Below, piece by piece: positions 33,801-44,938 of a stretch of 64,000 nucleotides of DNA (position 1 is its first letter; every line of letters starts with the position of its first letter). Under the pieces are notes generated by a model. It was given only the letters and a program-made list of their open reading frames with translations, searched no databases and was not told the DNA's origin. The stretch covers positions 1-64,000 of the forward strand of contig JALBUN010000008.1 in the NCBI GenBank assembly GCA_025174535.1, given 5' to 3'. Origin of the DNA: Cantharellus purpuraceus. Its lineage: Eukaryota; Basidiomycota; Agaricomycetes; Cantharellales; Hydnaceae. Made by a program: the position numbers and the translations under genes.

Positions 33801-34277
33801 ATCTCCGAATCTATTGTAACTATCAACAAGACAACTGGGCTGATCTGCTTCCGTTAGCAGAGTTTGCCTACAACAACGCTCCGAACATGACTACCGGCAT
33901 CTCTCTGTTCTTTGCTAATAAAGGCTACCATCCGAACATCTCCGTCCACCCTGAGAAGGAACTTGCCTCCACCAAAGCCCGTCAATTCGTAACCGACCTC
34001 GATCAACTACACCAACATCTCCGAGAAACCATCTCCGATGCTCAGAAACAATATCAAGTCTCCACAGACCGACGCCGCATTCCAGCTCCGGACCTACAAA
34101 TTGGAGACAAAGTATTTGTTAAGGCCGAACACTTCCGGACTACCGCCCATCGAAGAAACTCTCTGAGAAATACTTAGGTCCTTATGAGGTCATTGCTCGC
34201 GCAGGCAGCAGGTCCTTCACCCTCTGCCTCCCGGACCACTTCCGAGCAGTTCATCCAGTTTTCCATATATCAATGCT
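30881..34277 (+). pseudogene. G1 pol: protease, reverse transcriptase, RNase H, integrase
   Basis: Protease with LIDSGSTHCF near 31,050. Reverse transcriptase with [20 protein letters not shown] (from about 31,817) and the catalytic YLDD near 32,160. RNase H with LETDTSDYALAAIL-type sequence near 32,600 and VHDKELLAIYEAF. Integrase with the HHCC zinc site (about 33,285-33,415, CNSCTTCMC), then the core (SMDFIEKLP, TSDRGLEFMS, GYHPEGDRQTERMNQ). In-frame TGA codons at 31749, 31974 and 32211 replace CGA, and there are small deletions. The end of pol is fused at 34,277 to the accessory-gene region by a deletion that removes the chromodomain. Confidence 0.85.
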
Positions 34278-35987
34278 CAAACATCGTGCGTTTCCTTTTT
34301 CCTTCCCCTTATCTACCTCAGGCTCCGTCTCTGACTCATCATCACTCTCTACATCTGACACCCAATCTTTTTCATCCCCAATGTCCAAATCCTCGCCCAA
34401 CAGGGCCATGAACTTCCACAACCGACGTAACTCAGCTGTCTGACGACCCTCCAGAACCTCCTTCCGTTTCATCGTTTTCACCAAGTCCACTAGCAATCCC
34501 TCTGTCCGCCGAAGGTGCTCCGACTGCAGGTGAACCAGCCGGATAAGCTGGCCCACAGTACTATTGGGCACCGAGACGCGCCCCATACCTGCACCAGTCG
34601 TTGCCCCTTCCGATCCGACACCACTACCCCCGCTGCCACAGCACCTGTCTCCATCTGCCGCTTTTTGGTCAGATGACCTTCCAATTCTTTCTCTGCCTCT
34701 CCTTGTACCACTAGTCGGGGCTTGACACTCCGACTCTGGGGATTGAACTTTCCATCAATCCTACACCCTCCTTTCCGACCCCGACAACGATTGCAGGACC
34801 GAAGTCAGCAAGTTGGGCCGGTAGGCCACACGCACTCCACACCCGCATCACGACATAAGTCGCAAGTTACGCCGGGTCCGCCAAATGGCTCCGCTGGAGC
34901 CAGAGCCTTGGGTGGTCTGCTCCTTCTCAATGCGGCCTCCAAGCGTTCCCTCTCCTCCTCCTTGTCCTGTTGTTCTGCTGCTGCCTTCTCCACCTCGCGC
35001 TTGCGAAGCTGGATCGCCAACCTAGCAACATGCAGCTCCTTCTTACGGGTTGCCAAAACGTGACTCTCCGCCTTGCACCATATGACCCTCCGATCCGCCT
35101 CCCACTTCTCCGTATCAGCACTCGGGTGCGCCTTCAGTGAAAAGACCGCAACATCGAGGTTCTTCTTGGTGGTAGCGGCATAGAGCTCCGCTCTTTTGCG
35201 AGCCTCGACTGCAGCTACCCAAGCCATCTCCTTGTAAGAATTCAAAGTGGGATCCGGCTCCGCATCCGTCCCAACATCCACGCCTGCCTCAGGCTCCGCA
35301 TTTGCATCAAGCTCCACATTGGCATCGGGATCTGCCTCCACCTCCGCCCTCTCCGTCTCTGCCACATCATCTTTCTCAGCTGCCCCCAACTCAAATAAGG
35401 GCCGTGCCCGTGGACGTAACGGCAAGTCCTCCGCAGTGACAGTCCTCGAACGAGTTGTCTCCGTCTGTGTAATGGAGATAATGGTGACTTCTGGGGTCCC
35501 TGGCCGTATTGGCACACGCGGACTTCCTGGGTGGCTGATTCCCCCTGCCCTGGTCACCTCCTCCTCTACCTCCATGGCGGCCTCTAACCTGTGCGCCTGC
35601 TCCTCCACTTCTTTCAGTCTCGCAGCCTCCATTGCTGCCGCAAGTTCCTTCACCATGAGGGCCCTCTTGACCTTTGCTTCCTCCTCTTTCCTTCTCCGTT
35701 CCATTTTCGCCGCCTCTTTCCGCCACTGCTCTTCCTCCTTCCATCTCTGTTCTGCCTCCTCCTCCTCCTTCCATCTCCGCTCCGCCTCCTCCTCCTCCTC
35801 CTTCCGCCTCCGCTCCGCCTCCTCCTCCTCCTTCCGCCTCTGTTCCACCTCCTCCTCCTCCTTCCGCCTCCGCTCCGCCCTCCTCCTCCTCCTTCCATTT
35901 CCATTCCTCCTCCTCCTCTTCCTTCTGTCGGGCCAAGAGCAACTGCTCAAGCTCAGCCATGCTCATGCTTGCCAAAGGGTTTGACAT
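34278..35987 (-). pseudogene. Antisense accessory gene of G1, copy 1: coiled-coil protein with Cys6 cluster
   Basis: Opposite in strand to gag-pol and placed between pol and the 3' LTR. ATG at 35987 (MSNPLASMSMAELEQLLLA), then a long Glu/Lys/Arg-rich coiled coil, a Pro/Ala/Asp-rich middle, a helical block (YKEMAWVAAVEARKRAEL), a cluster C-X2-C-X6-C beginning CDLCRDAGVEC, a second half CRGRKGGC, and a helix before an acidic tail. Frameshifts lie in the Glu-rich repeats and near 34,800 within the cluster. The C-terminus is lost at the deletion junction. A better preserved copy lies at 37,168-38,814. Function unknown; DNA or chromatin binding is inference from the cluster. Confidence 0.7.
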
Positions 35988-36017
35988 CATTGAGGATAAG
36001 ACCTCAATCATGCCCCT

Positions 36018-36026
36018 CCTTTTATA
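36018..36026 (-). promoter_or_regulatory. TATA box of the antisense accessory gene, copy 1
   Basis: TATAAAAGG on the minus strand, 31 nt before the ATG at 35987 and about 100 nt inside the 3' LTR border. The same box and spacing occur in the other two G1 copies. Confidence 0.65.
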
Positions 36027-36128
36027 CGTCTCCAGACCCCCAGCATAACTCCGACCACACCCAATCATCTCACCTATTCAATCCACAGACATGAGGCCTC
36101 AGGGGCTCAGCCTTAAATGGAGAGATAC

Positions 36129-36671
36129 TGTTATGACTATATTCATTAACGTCCAGATCCCCGTCCGATCCACCCAGATCCCCACGCAAATGAAATCTAT
36201 ACTCCATTTGGAAACCACTACGTCTCCATTTACCTGTCCGATTGTCACCGCCAATTCCGCCCATCCATCTCCGGTTCCGATTGATGCATCAGCATCACCA
36301 TAGGAACCCAGACACCCATCCCTGTCGGATTCGGACATACTCACGTAAGGCCATTGGCCTTGGAGACCCATCACTGGAGTAATTATTATTAGATTTCAAA
36401 TATGTATTTAAGTTGCCCAACTGGGGACTTGATTCCCCAGTTTGAATATTGAATCACGCCTAGTTCCTAAGTCCGATCCTAACTCTCTAAGTCGTACTCC
36501 ATCTCCGAAATCTCTCGGACACCGGTATTAGTGAGGGTGCAGCACATAAGCTGAAGCCAAGTCCGTTCCAACCCCCACGACGTACTCCAACCTCCCACCC
36601 AACCTCCCACCCAACCTCCCACCCAACCTCCGATTCAATCTCTGACCCCCAATCGGACCTAGCACGTAACA
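36129..36671 (+). mobile_element. G1 LTR, 3' LTR of copy A
   Basis: TGTTATGAC to GCACGTAACA, 543 bp. Followed directly by an end-of-pol segment of a second G1 copy; the flanks GATAC and ACCCT do not match, so it is not a simple solo insertion. Confidence 0.85.
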
Positions 36672-37013
36672 ACCCTCCACCTCCTGGACCACTTCCAAGC
36701 AGTTCATCCAGTCTTCCATATATCAATGCTCGAACCCGCTACTACAAACGAGATCTCCGGTCGCACGCAACCCCCACCTCCCCCAATCATCATCGAAGGA
36801 GACAATGAATACGAGATATCTGAGATCCTGGACTCGAAGATCAACCGTCAATACAAGTGCAAGCTCCAGTACTTAGTCAAATGGACTGGATATGAAGGCA
36901 CCAATGAAGAGTCTTCATGGATCTCCACATCTGAACTCGATCATGCATCCGAATCTGTCTCCAACTTTCACTCCGCTTATCCAGACAAACCTGGCCCTCT
37001 TATGAATCTTTAA
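36672..37013 (+). pseudogene. G1 integrase end and chromodomain (copy B)
   Basis: The last part of pol. After a Pro-rich linker comes a chromodomain: EYEISEILDSKI, CKLQYLVKWTGYEGT (aromatic-cage region), ESSWISTSELDHA, ending NL then TAA at 37011. In chromoviruses this domain directs integration to heterochromatin. The part shown is open, but the rest of pol is missing. Confidence 0.85.
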
Positions 37014-37167
37014 GTTTGATTACTAATGCTAATTCTATTATTTTGCATCATCATTTTATTACAAGTCACAAGGGAAATTACCAGCCTGCCCAAAATACTC
37101 CAAAGGAATATCACTCCGACTCATTTTTCTCTGCTCTGAAATTTATAATCATTTCCATTTTTTTTTT

Positions 37168-38814
37168 TTATACATCACGTTTCCTTTTTCCCTTCCCCTT
37201 ATCTACCTCAGGCTCTGTCTCCAACTCATCATCACTCTCTACATCCGACACCCAATCTTTCTCATCCCCCATGTCCAAATCCTTGTCCAAAGGGGCCATG
37301 AACTTCCGCAACTGACGTAACTTGGCTGTCCGCCGACCCTCCAGAACCTCCTTTCATTTCATCGTCTTCACCAAGTCCACTAGCAACCCCTCCGTCCACC
37401 AGAGGTGCTCCGACTGCAGGTTAACCAGCTGGATAAGCTGGCCCACGGTACTATTGGGCACAGAGACGCGCCCCATACCTGCACCAGTCGTTGCCCCTTC
37501 CGATCTGACACCACTACCCCCGGCTGCCACAGCACCTGTCTCCATCTGCCGCTTTTTGGTCAGATGACCTTCCAATTCTTTCTCTGCCCCTCCTTGTACC
37601 ACTAGTCGGGGCTTGACGCTCCGACTCCGGGGATTGAACTTTCCATCAATCCTACACCCTCCTTTCCGACCCCGACAACAATCACAGGACTGAAGTCGGC
37701 GAGTTGGGCCGGTAGGCCACACGCACTCCATGCCCGCATCACGACACAAGTCGCAAGTTACGCCGGGCCTGCCAAATGGCTCCGCTGGAGCCAGAGCCTT
37801 GGGTGGTCTGCTCCTTCTCGATGCGGCCTCCAAGCATTCCCTCTCCTCCTCCTTGTCCTGCTGTTCTGCTGCCGCTTTCTCCATCTCACGCTTGCGAAGC
37901 TGGATCGCCAACCTTGCGACACGCAGCTCCTTCTTACAGGTCACCAACACGCGACTCTCCGCCTTGCACCATATGACCCTCCGATCCGCCTCCCGCTTCT
38001 CTGTATCAGCACTCGGGTACGCCTTCAATGAAAAGACCGTGACGTCAAGATTCTTCTTGGTGGTAGCAGCATAAAGCTCCGTTCTTTTGCGAGCCTCGAC
38101 CGCGGCTACCCAAGCCATCTCCTTGTAAGAATTCAAAGTGGGATCCAGCTCTGCATCCATCCCAACATCCACACCCGCCTCAGGCTCTGCATTTGCATCG
38201 AGCTCCATATTGGCATCGGGATCTGCCTCCACCTCCGCCCTCTCCACCTCCGCCGCTTCATCTTCCTCAGCTGCACCCAATCCAAATAATGGCCGTGCCC
38301 ATGGACGTAATGGCGAGTCCTCCGCAGTGACAGTTTTCAGATGAGTTGTCTCCGTCTGTGTAACGGAGATGATGGCAACTTCAGGGGTCCCTGTCCATAT
38401 CGGCACACTCAGACTTCCTGGACTGGTTGCCCCTGCCCTGGTCACCTCCTCCTCTACCTCCATGGCGGCTTCTAGCTTGTGTGCCTGCTCCTCCACTTCC
38501 TTCAGTCTCACGGCCTCCATTGCGGCCGCAAGTTCCTTGACCCTGCAGGCTCTCTCGGCCTTCGCTTCCTCCTCTTTCCTTCTCCGTTCCATCTTCACCA
38601 CCTCTTTCTGCCTCTGCTCTTCCTCCTCCTTGCATCTCTGTTCTGCCTCCTCCTCCTCCTTATGCCTCCATTCCGCCTCCTCCTCCTCCTCCTTCCGCCT
38701 CTGTTCTGCTTCCTCCTCCTCTTTCCATTTCCACTCCTCTTCCTCTTCCTTCCATCAGGCCAAGAGCAACTGCTCAAGCTCGTCCACGCTCATGCTTGCC
38801 AAAGGGTTTGACAT
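37168..38814 (-). pseudogene. Antisense accessory gene of G1, copy 2 (548-codon frame)
   Basis: The best copy: one continuous frame of 548 codons from ATG 38814 to TAA 37168, broken by in-frame TGA codons, one after LEQLLLA where copy 1 has CGA and one after LVDLVKTMK where copy 1 has CGG. Order: conserved N-terminus, Glu/Lys/Arg coiled coil (about residues 20-110), Ala/Pro/Asp middle, helical block, Cys at 354, 357, 364, 377, 380 and 387 (C-X2-C-X6-C-X12-C-X2-C-X6-C), basic stretch, helix QLVNLQSEHLWWTEGLLVDL and acidic tail. The Cys spacing fits the fungal Zn2Cys6 pattern, but the basic half (CRGRKGGC) is second instead of first. Lies between the pol chromodomain and the 3' LTR. Confidence 0.75.
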
Positions 38815-38844
38815 CGCTGAGGATAAGACCTCAATCACGCCCCT

Positions 38845-38853
38845 CCTTTTATA
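38845..38853 (-). promoter_or_regulatory. TATA box of the antisense accessory gene, copy 2
   Basis: TATAAAAGG on the minus strand, 31 nt before ATG 38814 and about 100 nt from the 3' LTR. Confidence 0.65.
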
Positions 38854-38954
38854 TGTCTCCAGACCCCAGTATAACTCTGACTGCACCCAACCATCTCACC
38901 TATTCAATCCATGGACATGAGGCCTCAGGGGCTCGGCCTTAAATGGAGAGATAC

Positions 38955-39474
38955 TGTTATGACTATATTCATTAACATCCAGATCCCTGTCCAATCCACT
39001 CAGATCCCCTCGCATATGAAATCTATACTCCATTTGGAAACCACCATGTCTCCATCTACCTGTCCGATTGTCACCGCCAATTCCATCCATCTGTCTCCGG
39101 TTCCGATTGATGCATCAGCATCACCATAGGAACCTGACATCCGTCCCCATCGGACTCAGACATACTCATGAAAGGCCGCCGGCCTTGGAGACCCATCACC
39201 GAGTAATTATTATTAGATTTCAAAATATGAATTTTGTTGTCCGACTGGGGACTTGATTCCCCAGTTTGAATATTGAATCATGCCTAGTTCCTAATCCTAA
39301 CTCTCTAAGTCGTACTCCGTCTCTGAAATCTCGGACACCAGTATTAGTGAGGGCGCAGCACATAAGCTGAAGCCAAGTCCGTTCTGACCCCCACGACATA
39401 CTCTGACTCCAACCCAACCTCCAACCCCACCTCTGACCCAATCTCTGACCCTGATTTGGACCTAGTGCGTAACA
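38955..39474 (+). mobile_element. G1 3' LTR (copy B)
   Basis: 520 bp, TGTTATGAC to GTGCGTAACA. Followed by Copia sequence on the minus strand. Confidence 0.85.
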
Positions 39475-39565
39475 CTTGTTGCAAGTGATATGAGTTGTGG
39501 CTGTTGAGTTGGCAAGCCAATCAGAAGCCAATATGGATGCAAGTACAACTTCAGTTGTCATGAAT

Positions 39566-40082
39566 TGTTACACACTAGGTCCAATTGGGGGTCAGAGATT
39601 GGGTCGGAGTTGGAGCAGGAGTCAGGGTGCATCGTGGGGGTCAGAATGGACTTGGCTTCAGCTTATGTGCTGTGTCCTCACTTATACTGGTGTCTGAGAT
39701 TTCAGAGATGGAGTATGACTTAGATTGTTAGGATTGGACTTAGGAACTAGGTGTGATTTGATATTCAAACTGGGGAATGAAGTCCCCAGTTGGGCAACTT
39801 AAATACATATTTGAAATCTAATAATAATTACTCTGGTGATGGGTCTCTGAGGCCAACAGCCTTACATGAATATGTCTGAGTCCGACAGGGACAGATGTCT
39901 GGGTTCCTATGGTGATGCTGATGCATCAATTGGAACCGGAGATGGATGGGTGAGATTCAGCGGCGACAATCAGACAGATAAATGGAGATGTGATGGTTTC
40001 CAAATGGAGTATGGATTTCATGTGCATGGGGATCTGAGTGGATTGGATGGGGATCTGGGTGTTAATGAATATAATCATAACA
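39566..40082 (-). mobile_element. G1 solo LTR, minus strand, in Copia
   Basis: 517 bp, inverted. Perfect target duplication TGAAT at 39561-39565 and 40083-40087. Confidence 0.93.
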
Positions 40083-40749
40083 TGAATGCAAAGTCACTCT
40101 CATCAACTTGCTTAGCAGCATCTCTATCTTTTGGCTCCTTGAGCCATGATGGTGCCTGGCCCTCCTTTCCACCACCCTTTTCCCAACAATCCTTCATGTA
40201 ATGTCCTTTCTTTCTGCAGTTATGACACTTTCCCTTTGTAGCACCCAAGTGATCCACTTTGGCTTTCAGTGCCATTTGATGAACTGCTCCACTTTTCTAG
40301 GATTGATCTTCATCTAGGATCCATGCAATCATGTTTGTGCCATTTTTAGCAAATGTTCAGAAGAAGTATCAGCATATATTGACAATGCCAACCACTGCTC
40401 TGGACTCAAAGATCCTCTGTAGTCTGGTCCAAATGTCTGGTGCAGTCATATTCTGATGTAAGATCCTCAGACAAACCTCCTTTCTAGCTTTCTTGTCCTT
40501 CCTCTTCCACTCCATGATCACCTGTTGTTCTGCTGGGGTGACTGCTCCAGAACTATCTCTGTACCCATGGTCACCTCCCATAGGTCTAGGTCATTGAGCA
40601 TCCACTCAAGGCATTGTTGCCATGCAGTGTAGTCATCACCATTTAGTGGATTTTATATGTGTTTGCAGTGTTTAACATTGTTGGCAACTTTGAGTAGGTG
40701 GATTCAATATGGGTTAGATAAATGACAATTTCAATAGATTTAGTTATGG

Positions 40750-40765
40750 CGGGGCCCATAACCTA
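40750..40765 (-). other. Copia primer-binding site (minus strand)
   Basis: Complementary to the same initiator tRNA segment as the site at 21502. The adjoining upstream sequence (ACAAAAACTCTCTTAGACTG on the minus strand) resembles the presumed LTR end at 13,690-13,703. Confidence 0.7.
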
Positions 40766-41244
40766 TCAGTCTAAGAGAGTTTTTGTAGGACTTAATCAGA
40801 CCCTCCTTACAAAGCATCTAGATGCCGGCGTGTGCTATCATCTTTTTGCGACAATGTTGCTTGTGAAAGCGACTTGATATGGTCACAAGAGAATTGTTCG
40901 CTTTTTGGTTGTCCGTATATCCTTATTCAAAATTCACCTTACAGCAAGCTTCTAAATACAGTCATTTTGCATTTCTTTGCGGCCTGAATAGCCCCTGTTG
41001 GAGTCGCGGCTCTCCTGCTTGAATTCAGTATCAGTAGGAGCTTATTCATGCAATTAGAACACCATAATCCTGTGATTGGAATGATAGTTGACGATCGTTT
41101 TGTAAATGTGTCTCAGCGTATTTACCAAAGACTGAACCTTCAAACACTGCATCAATGTTTTCAGTACACCATTCCCGGTGAAGCTGGTACTACAGACGAC
41201 AGGGATCATAAATAATACTGTCGCACCGTTCATCTTCCCGGAAT
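40766..41244. other. Junction of transposon and gene region, no gene recognised
   Basis: May include the 5' LTR of the inverted Copia fragment and the 3' flank of the cupin gene. No ORF of interest. Confidence 0.45.
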
Positions 41245-41977
41245 TTAACCAGAATTACTCTTCGAGTTCTTCGAAGCAACCAATACAAAGAACAGTTTCG
41301 ACCACTTCGTGGGGTGTCGATTATGCCAGGCATGCATGGTTTCACGCTGGATGATAACGTCTCTGTACAGTCGTGAGAAGGTACCATGTGCCACGATTGA
41401 CCACTTGGAGAGACAACATACCCAGTATGCAAGAGGCGTTCACTGCCCTTCTCGAGTTGAAGTACAATTTCACCTTCAAGGACAACTGCATAGTCGATGG
41501 ATTTCGTCTGATGCATTGGTGCGGACGCGCCTGGTGGCATCCATACTATCGTACCTACCTGTGGGGAGAGAAGAGGAAGACAAGGCAAGTAGCGTTGATT
41601 AGATTATTCTGCTCAGAGGCGCTACGCTCTTACCGATCCATCGTTACTGATCCGAAACGTCTGGTTTCCTGTCGGATCCTCACTTGTCTCAAGGGAGCAG
41701 TCCGCGGGAACCTCATCTGTGAACCAGATAGTTTGAAACCTATTTCAGAAAAGGTGTCAATTAGTTCTTTTGTAGTGACCTATATACAGCAGTCATTTAC
41801 CGGCTGCCAGTTGGATATGCTCTGGTGTATGATTGAGAGACCCAGACATTTTCCATATGGCGAGTGAACTTACGTGATGTTTCCCTTAGTATCATCATAC
41901 AAGACTTTTGACTTGCCCGTGTCATCGGTTCCAGTGACGACTCTTCTGGCGAGAGGAGGGATTTCAGATGTAGACAT
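41245..41977 (-). CDS. Cupin-domain protein, 154 aa
   Basis: Four exons: 41977-41874, 41739-41634, 41558-41422 and 41362-41245, all GT-AG, giving 154 aa. Starts MSTSEIPPLARRVVTGTDD. The cupin core has motif 1 around PMHQTKSIDYAVVLEGE (H86, E98/E100) and motif 2 around GDVIIQRETMHAWHN (H126 or H129). This arrangement is that of small fungal single-domain cupins; members are often metal-binding enzymes of secondary metabolism or stress, but the substrate cannot be read. It lies near the glyoxalases and the terpene cyclase genes. Confidence 0.85.
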
Positions 41978-42989
41978 GGAGGAGGTACACGCTGGTTGAG
42001 TTACCTAGCATATCTCTGATTATATAGACGACTTGTGATAGATTGATGGATAAGCAATAAGGTATGTCTTACCTTACGGCAATCTCTGATTCATCATCTA
42101 TATAGCCTATGAGGCTGACGCATTAGTAAAGAAGCCGAATCTGCGTACACGAATTGCGCGCTCTGCCAGCCGCCCATGCAGGTCATTCAGCACATACTTA
42201 GCGTGGTCGCCTTCAAGATGACAAACCATTTGAAACGTTGTTCATTGATGAACAAGCAACAAAGTAACTACCTTCCTATGGCGATCTCATCTACACCCTC
42301 TGAGGCTTTCAAGGTCATAGAATCAAGTACGCGTACAAAGGCTTGTGACGGATGTATTTTGCGCAATCTGCCAGCCGTTACCCCCGATTCCCTCGAGATG
42401 CCAGGAATCTATTTGGAAAAGCTTCACCGTGAGACCCGGTATAGCACATTTGTACAAGGAGGTTCTCGCATTAGTTCCTTTGTTATGAAGCTTATTACAT
42501 ATTCTTGGAATGGTAGCATCATTTACACTGTACAGAAACGATTGTCACTTTCCTGAAAGTGCAAGTTAGTCTGATGTATCAACCGAGGTTGTTGATGCCA
42601 TGTAGTCGATGGATTGACCTCGTATAACAACAGTGCGCATGCCGCGCCAAGCTTCCAGCCGGGGTTAGAAAAAACCACAATGATTGACAGTCGTCAGCAT
42701 CGACTTTGCATTTGTACATTTGAATCCTTCAAACTTAGGAATGTAATCCTTGTTTTTGCTGTTTTATTTCCTTCATCTCCTTTCAAACTTGGGCCAGGCT
42801 GAGTTTTGCTGGCCACAATATATCTAGCATGAGTTTGCCCGATTTCCCATAAAAAGCGGAAAAAGATTGTCTCAGGGCCTAAGAGGACTCATTTCGCCAT
42901 TCGCAGGCATCTGCATGACAAGTGAGTAACTCAAGCTCACAAGCCTTTTCAACGTCATCTGTAACGTTTGCCATTAAGACAGAAATGAA
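41978..42989. other. Noncoding stretch with a degenerate local duplication
   Basis: Two segments, about 42,045-42,190 and 42,245-42,390, resemble each other in order (ATTGATG...AAGCAA, CCTATGAGGCT/CCTCTGAGGCT, ATCTGCGTACAC region, CTGCCAGCCG). They look like an old tandem duplication, perhaps of a lost gene. The ORF at 42176-42556 has no family and overlaps one of them. Confidence 0.4.
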
Positions 42990-43545
42990 CCTGGAGTATG
43001 TGGTACATTGACTCATAAGCCCTGGCTAGGTTCTCTGTTACCAGAGGCACAGCCGTTGGACCCAGAAGCCATCTCCGTCCGTGGTTGTGGGAGTCACCTG
43101 CAAGTCAACGAATAAGGGCATGTAGTACCGATCATCAAGCTTCAAGTCTTATGTGTCAACCGCTGTCCCTTTATAGTTGTCCTATTCGCCTTGTTGCATA
43201 CCTCCAGATCAAATGCGGAGAAGTAAAGCGTGAAGTCACTAACTGCCTTTTCTCTATCTGATGTAAAACTAAACCTGGTCAACGCAGTGATGAGCTCCAT
43301 CCCAAGCATTTCTTGGTAGAATTTCACAAAAGGCTTGGGATCCGTCATGAGAGATATAGTTTGATCGGGTGTGTTGGATCAGCGATTTTCAGGTGCATAG
43401 ATCAATCACCACCTTACCTGGAGAGACGCCGTTTTTGTCGTGGAACCATGTTGCGAGTCGTGGTTATGGACTGACGGAATACCAATTAAGAGCTCGGTTC
43501 TATCTTAGTGAATGAGTACTGGACGAAGCGAGCTTGAAGTGGTAG
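42990..43545 (-). pseudogene. Glyoxalase I pseudogene (tandem copy)
   Basis: Minus-strand remains of the gene at 44045-44938, same order: CGACTCGCAACATGGTT near 43,455, a segment DPKPFVKFYQEMLGMELI (43,345-43,295), DFTLYFSAFDLE, KANRT, then scattered pieces of the metal-site exons. Frames are broken, splice signals partly lost, and the metal-ligand exon with the GFGH motif is not recovered. Not functional. Confidence 0.8.
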
Positions 43546-44044
43546 GTGTGAGAGCGTTGACAGAACAAAGAAACATGGTTATCCCACTGGATGCTCAGTG
43601 ATTGAGGCATCATATATAGAGGAATACCGCATCACTGGATGATTGCCCACTGGCATCATTTACCGCCGGTGACTGAGTCCGAGTTGGTCGGTTGGGCACT
43701 GCCAGTTGCATATGAAGCCAATCTTATACCACTGTCCTTTACAGTAAGAAGAACCGTGCAAATGGTAAGGGGGAATCAGGGCAGCATGCTTAGGTACGAA
43801 AAGCACCAGATAATCTTCTTGAATCCAGGAATGGATGCTGGAGTCGATACCTTTACCCCGTATAATAGACGTAGGTACACGCGAAGCGAGGTTTCCGACA
43901 GGGATAAGAAAACATAATTGACATTTGACATGGTCGCCATCGTCTTTGTAGCTGTACATTCGCGGCCTTCAGAGTTGCGCAAAAATGTACAAGAAACCTT
44001 AGCTGTTTCTTGTCTTACTTCTCCATATTCTTTCAAAATCAAAT
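43546..44044. other. Spacer between the glyoxalase copies
   Basis: No credible gene; the ORF 43639-43917 has no domain and no introns suited to it. Presumably the promoter of the former upstream copy and the 3' end of the intact one. Confidence 0.5.
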
Positions 44045-44938
44045 TTAATCCAAGTTGATTTTCGTCGGCACGATCTACAGCACAAAGATATCATGAGAAC
44101 GCTGACTGCTTATTTGTTTTTACAACATAACAAACTTGCCTCAACCCAATACCCATCAGGGTCCAAAATGAATGCGATGTGCCTCATCTTGCCATCCGTA
44201 GGCCTCTTCTTGAACGGTACTCCAAGCTTTTCAAATCTTTCACAAGCCTTTTCAACGTCATCAACAGAGATCCTATAAAAAACGACGGTAAGAGAGATAT
44301 GAAACCTGGAGTGTATGGCTCATAAACTCACGCAATGTGACCGAAGCCACGACCGGGGTCACTATTACCAGAAGCGTAGCCCTTGAACTCAGGATCCGTC
44401 TCCGTGCCGTGGTTATGAGTAAGCTCCAGCACACCTGCATGCCAACGAATAAGGGCACCATGCAAATGACCATTCAGTCATACGCGTCAAGCATACCCTC
44501 GCGGTTTGTCCTATTCGCCTTCTTCTCCTGCATGTCTTGCGTGCCTCCTGAATGGTCAAACGCGAGGAAGTAAAGCGTGAAGTCGCTGAATTTATTCTCT
44601 GTATAATTTAAGGTTTGTTAATAGTGTGGCGTGTTGATGAACCTACCAGACACGAGCTCCATCCCGAGCACCTCTTGGTAGAATTTCAGAGAGGCCTTGG
44701 GATCCTTGATACGAATCATAGTATGATTGAACTGCATGTCATTGCAGGGTCAGATTAGCCTTAATCAGATTCATAGAGTACATCTTACCTGGAAAGACGC
44801 AGTTTCGGCTGTGCGAACCATGTTGCGAGTCGTGATAATGGAATGCCAAGCAGGGATGTGCTCCTTGATGAATGAGAGTGCTGGACGAAGCGAAAGTAAA
44901 GTGGTACGTGTGAGAGCTCTAGCAGAAAAAGGAAGCAT
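44045..44938 (-). CDS. GLO1: Lactoylglutathione lyase (glyoxalase I), 200 aa
   Basis: Six exons: 44938-44789, 44731-44647, 44598-44497, 44434-44332, 44272-44140 and 44074-44045, joining in frame to 200 aa. Intron 5 has a GC donor (GCAAGT). It isomerises the hemithioacetal of methylglyoxal and glutathione to S-lactoylglutathione. Family marks: [58 protein letters not shown] and [10 protein letters not shown]. Expected metal ligands are H53, E116, H145 and E191. The first 40 residues ([11 protein letters not shown]) look like a possible mitochondrial targeting sequence; an internal Met at 40 could give a cytosolic form. Tandem pseudogene lies downstream. Confidence 0.93.

Larger units (their letters stand above)
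29177..36671 (+). mobile_element. G1 Ty3/Gypsy chromovirus, copy A, LTR to LTR
   Basis: 5' LTR 29177-29744, gag, protease, reverse transcriptase/RNase H, integrase, a deletion at 34,277 that removes the chromodomain, an antisense accessory gene, then 3' LTR 36129-36671. The order protease-RT-RNase H-integrase is that of Ty3/Gypsy. No matching target duplication was found outside the two LTRs, so the copy has been rearranged. Confidence 0.85.
36672..39474 (+). mobile_element. G1 element, copy B, 3' part
   Basis: Starts in the last part of integrase, continues with the chromodomain lost from copy A, an antisense accessory gene and a 3' LTR (38955-39474). Gag and most of pol are absent. Confidence 0.8.
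39475..40765 (-). mobile_element. Second Copia fragment (gag, knuckle, protease start), inverted
   Basis: Minus strand, from a primer-binding site at 40765-40750 (complement of CGGGGCCCATAACCTA) down to 39,475. Coding remains include a zinc knuckle CHNCRKKGHYMKDC near 40,235 and a protease start DWLANSTATTHI with the active site changed. Split by the solo LTR 39566-40082. A different Copia family from the fragment at 21.5 kb, judging by the knuckle. Confidence 0.75.

Noticed and set aside
35247..36094. Long plus-strand ORFs rich in Ser or Leu/Pro opposite the accessory gene
   Set aside because: They are mirror readings of the Glu/Lys/Arg repeats of the minus-strand gene; composition follows GAG/GAA triplets and no domain appears.
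36129..36671. LTR at 36129 as a solo insertion into copy B pol
   Set aside because: Flanks GATAC and ACCCT do not match, so there is no target duplication; a shared LTR from rearrangement is more likely.
42176..42556. 126-aa ORF as a gene
   Set aside because: No domain, no introns of host type, and it overlaps a degenerate local duplication.
43639..43917. 92-aa ORF between the glyoxalase copies
   Set aside because: No family features; lies in spacer DNA.
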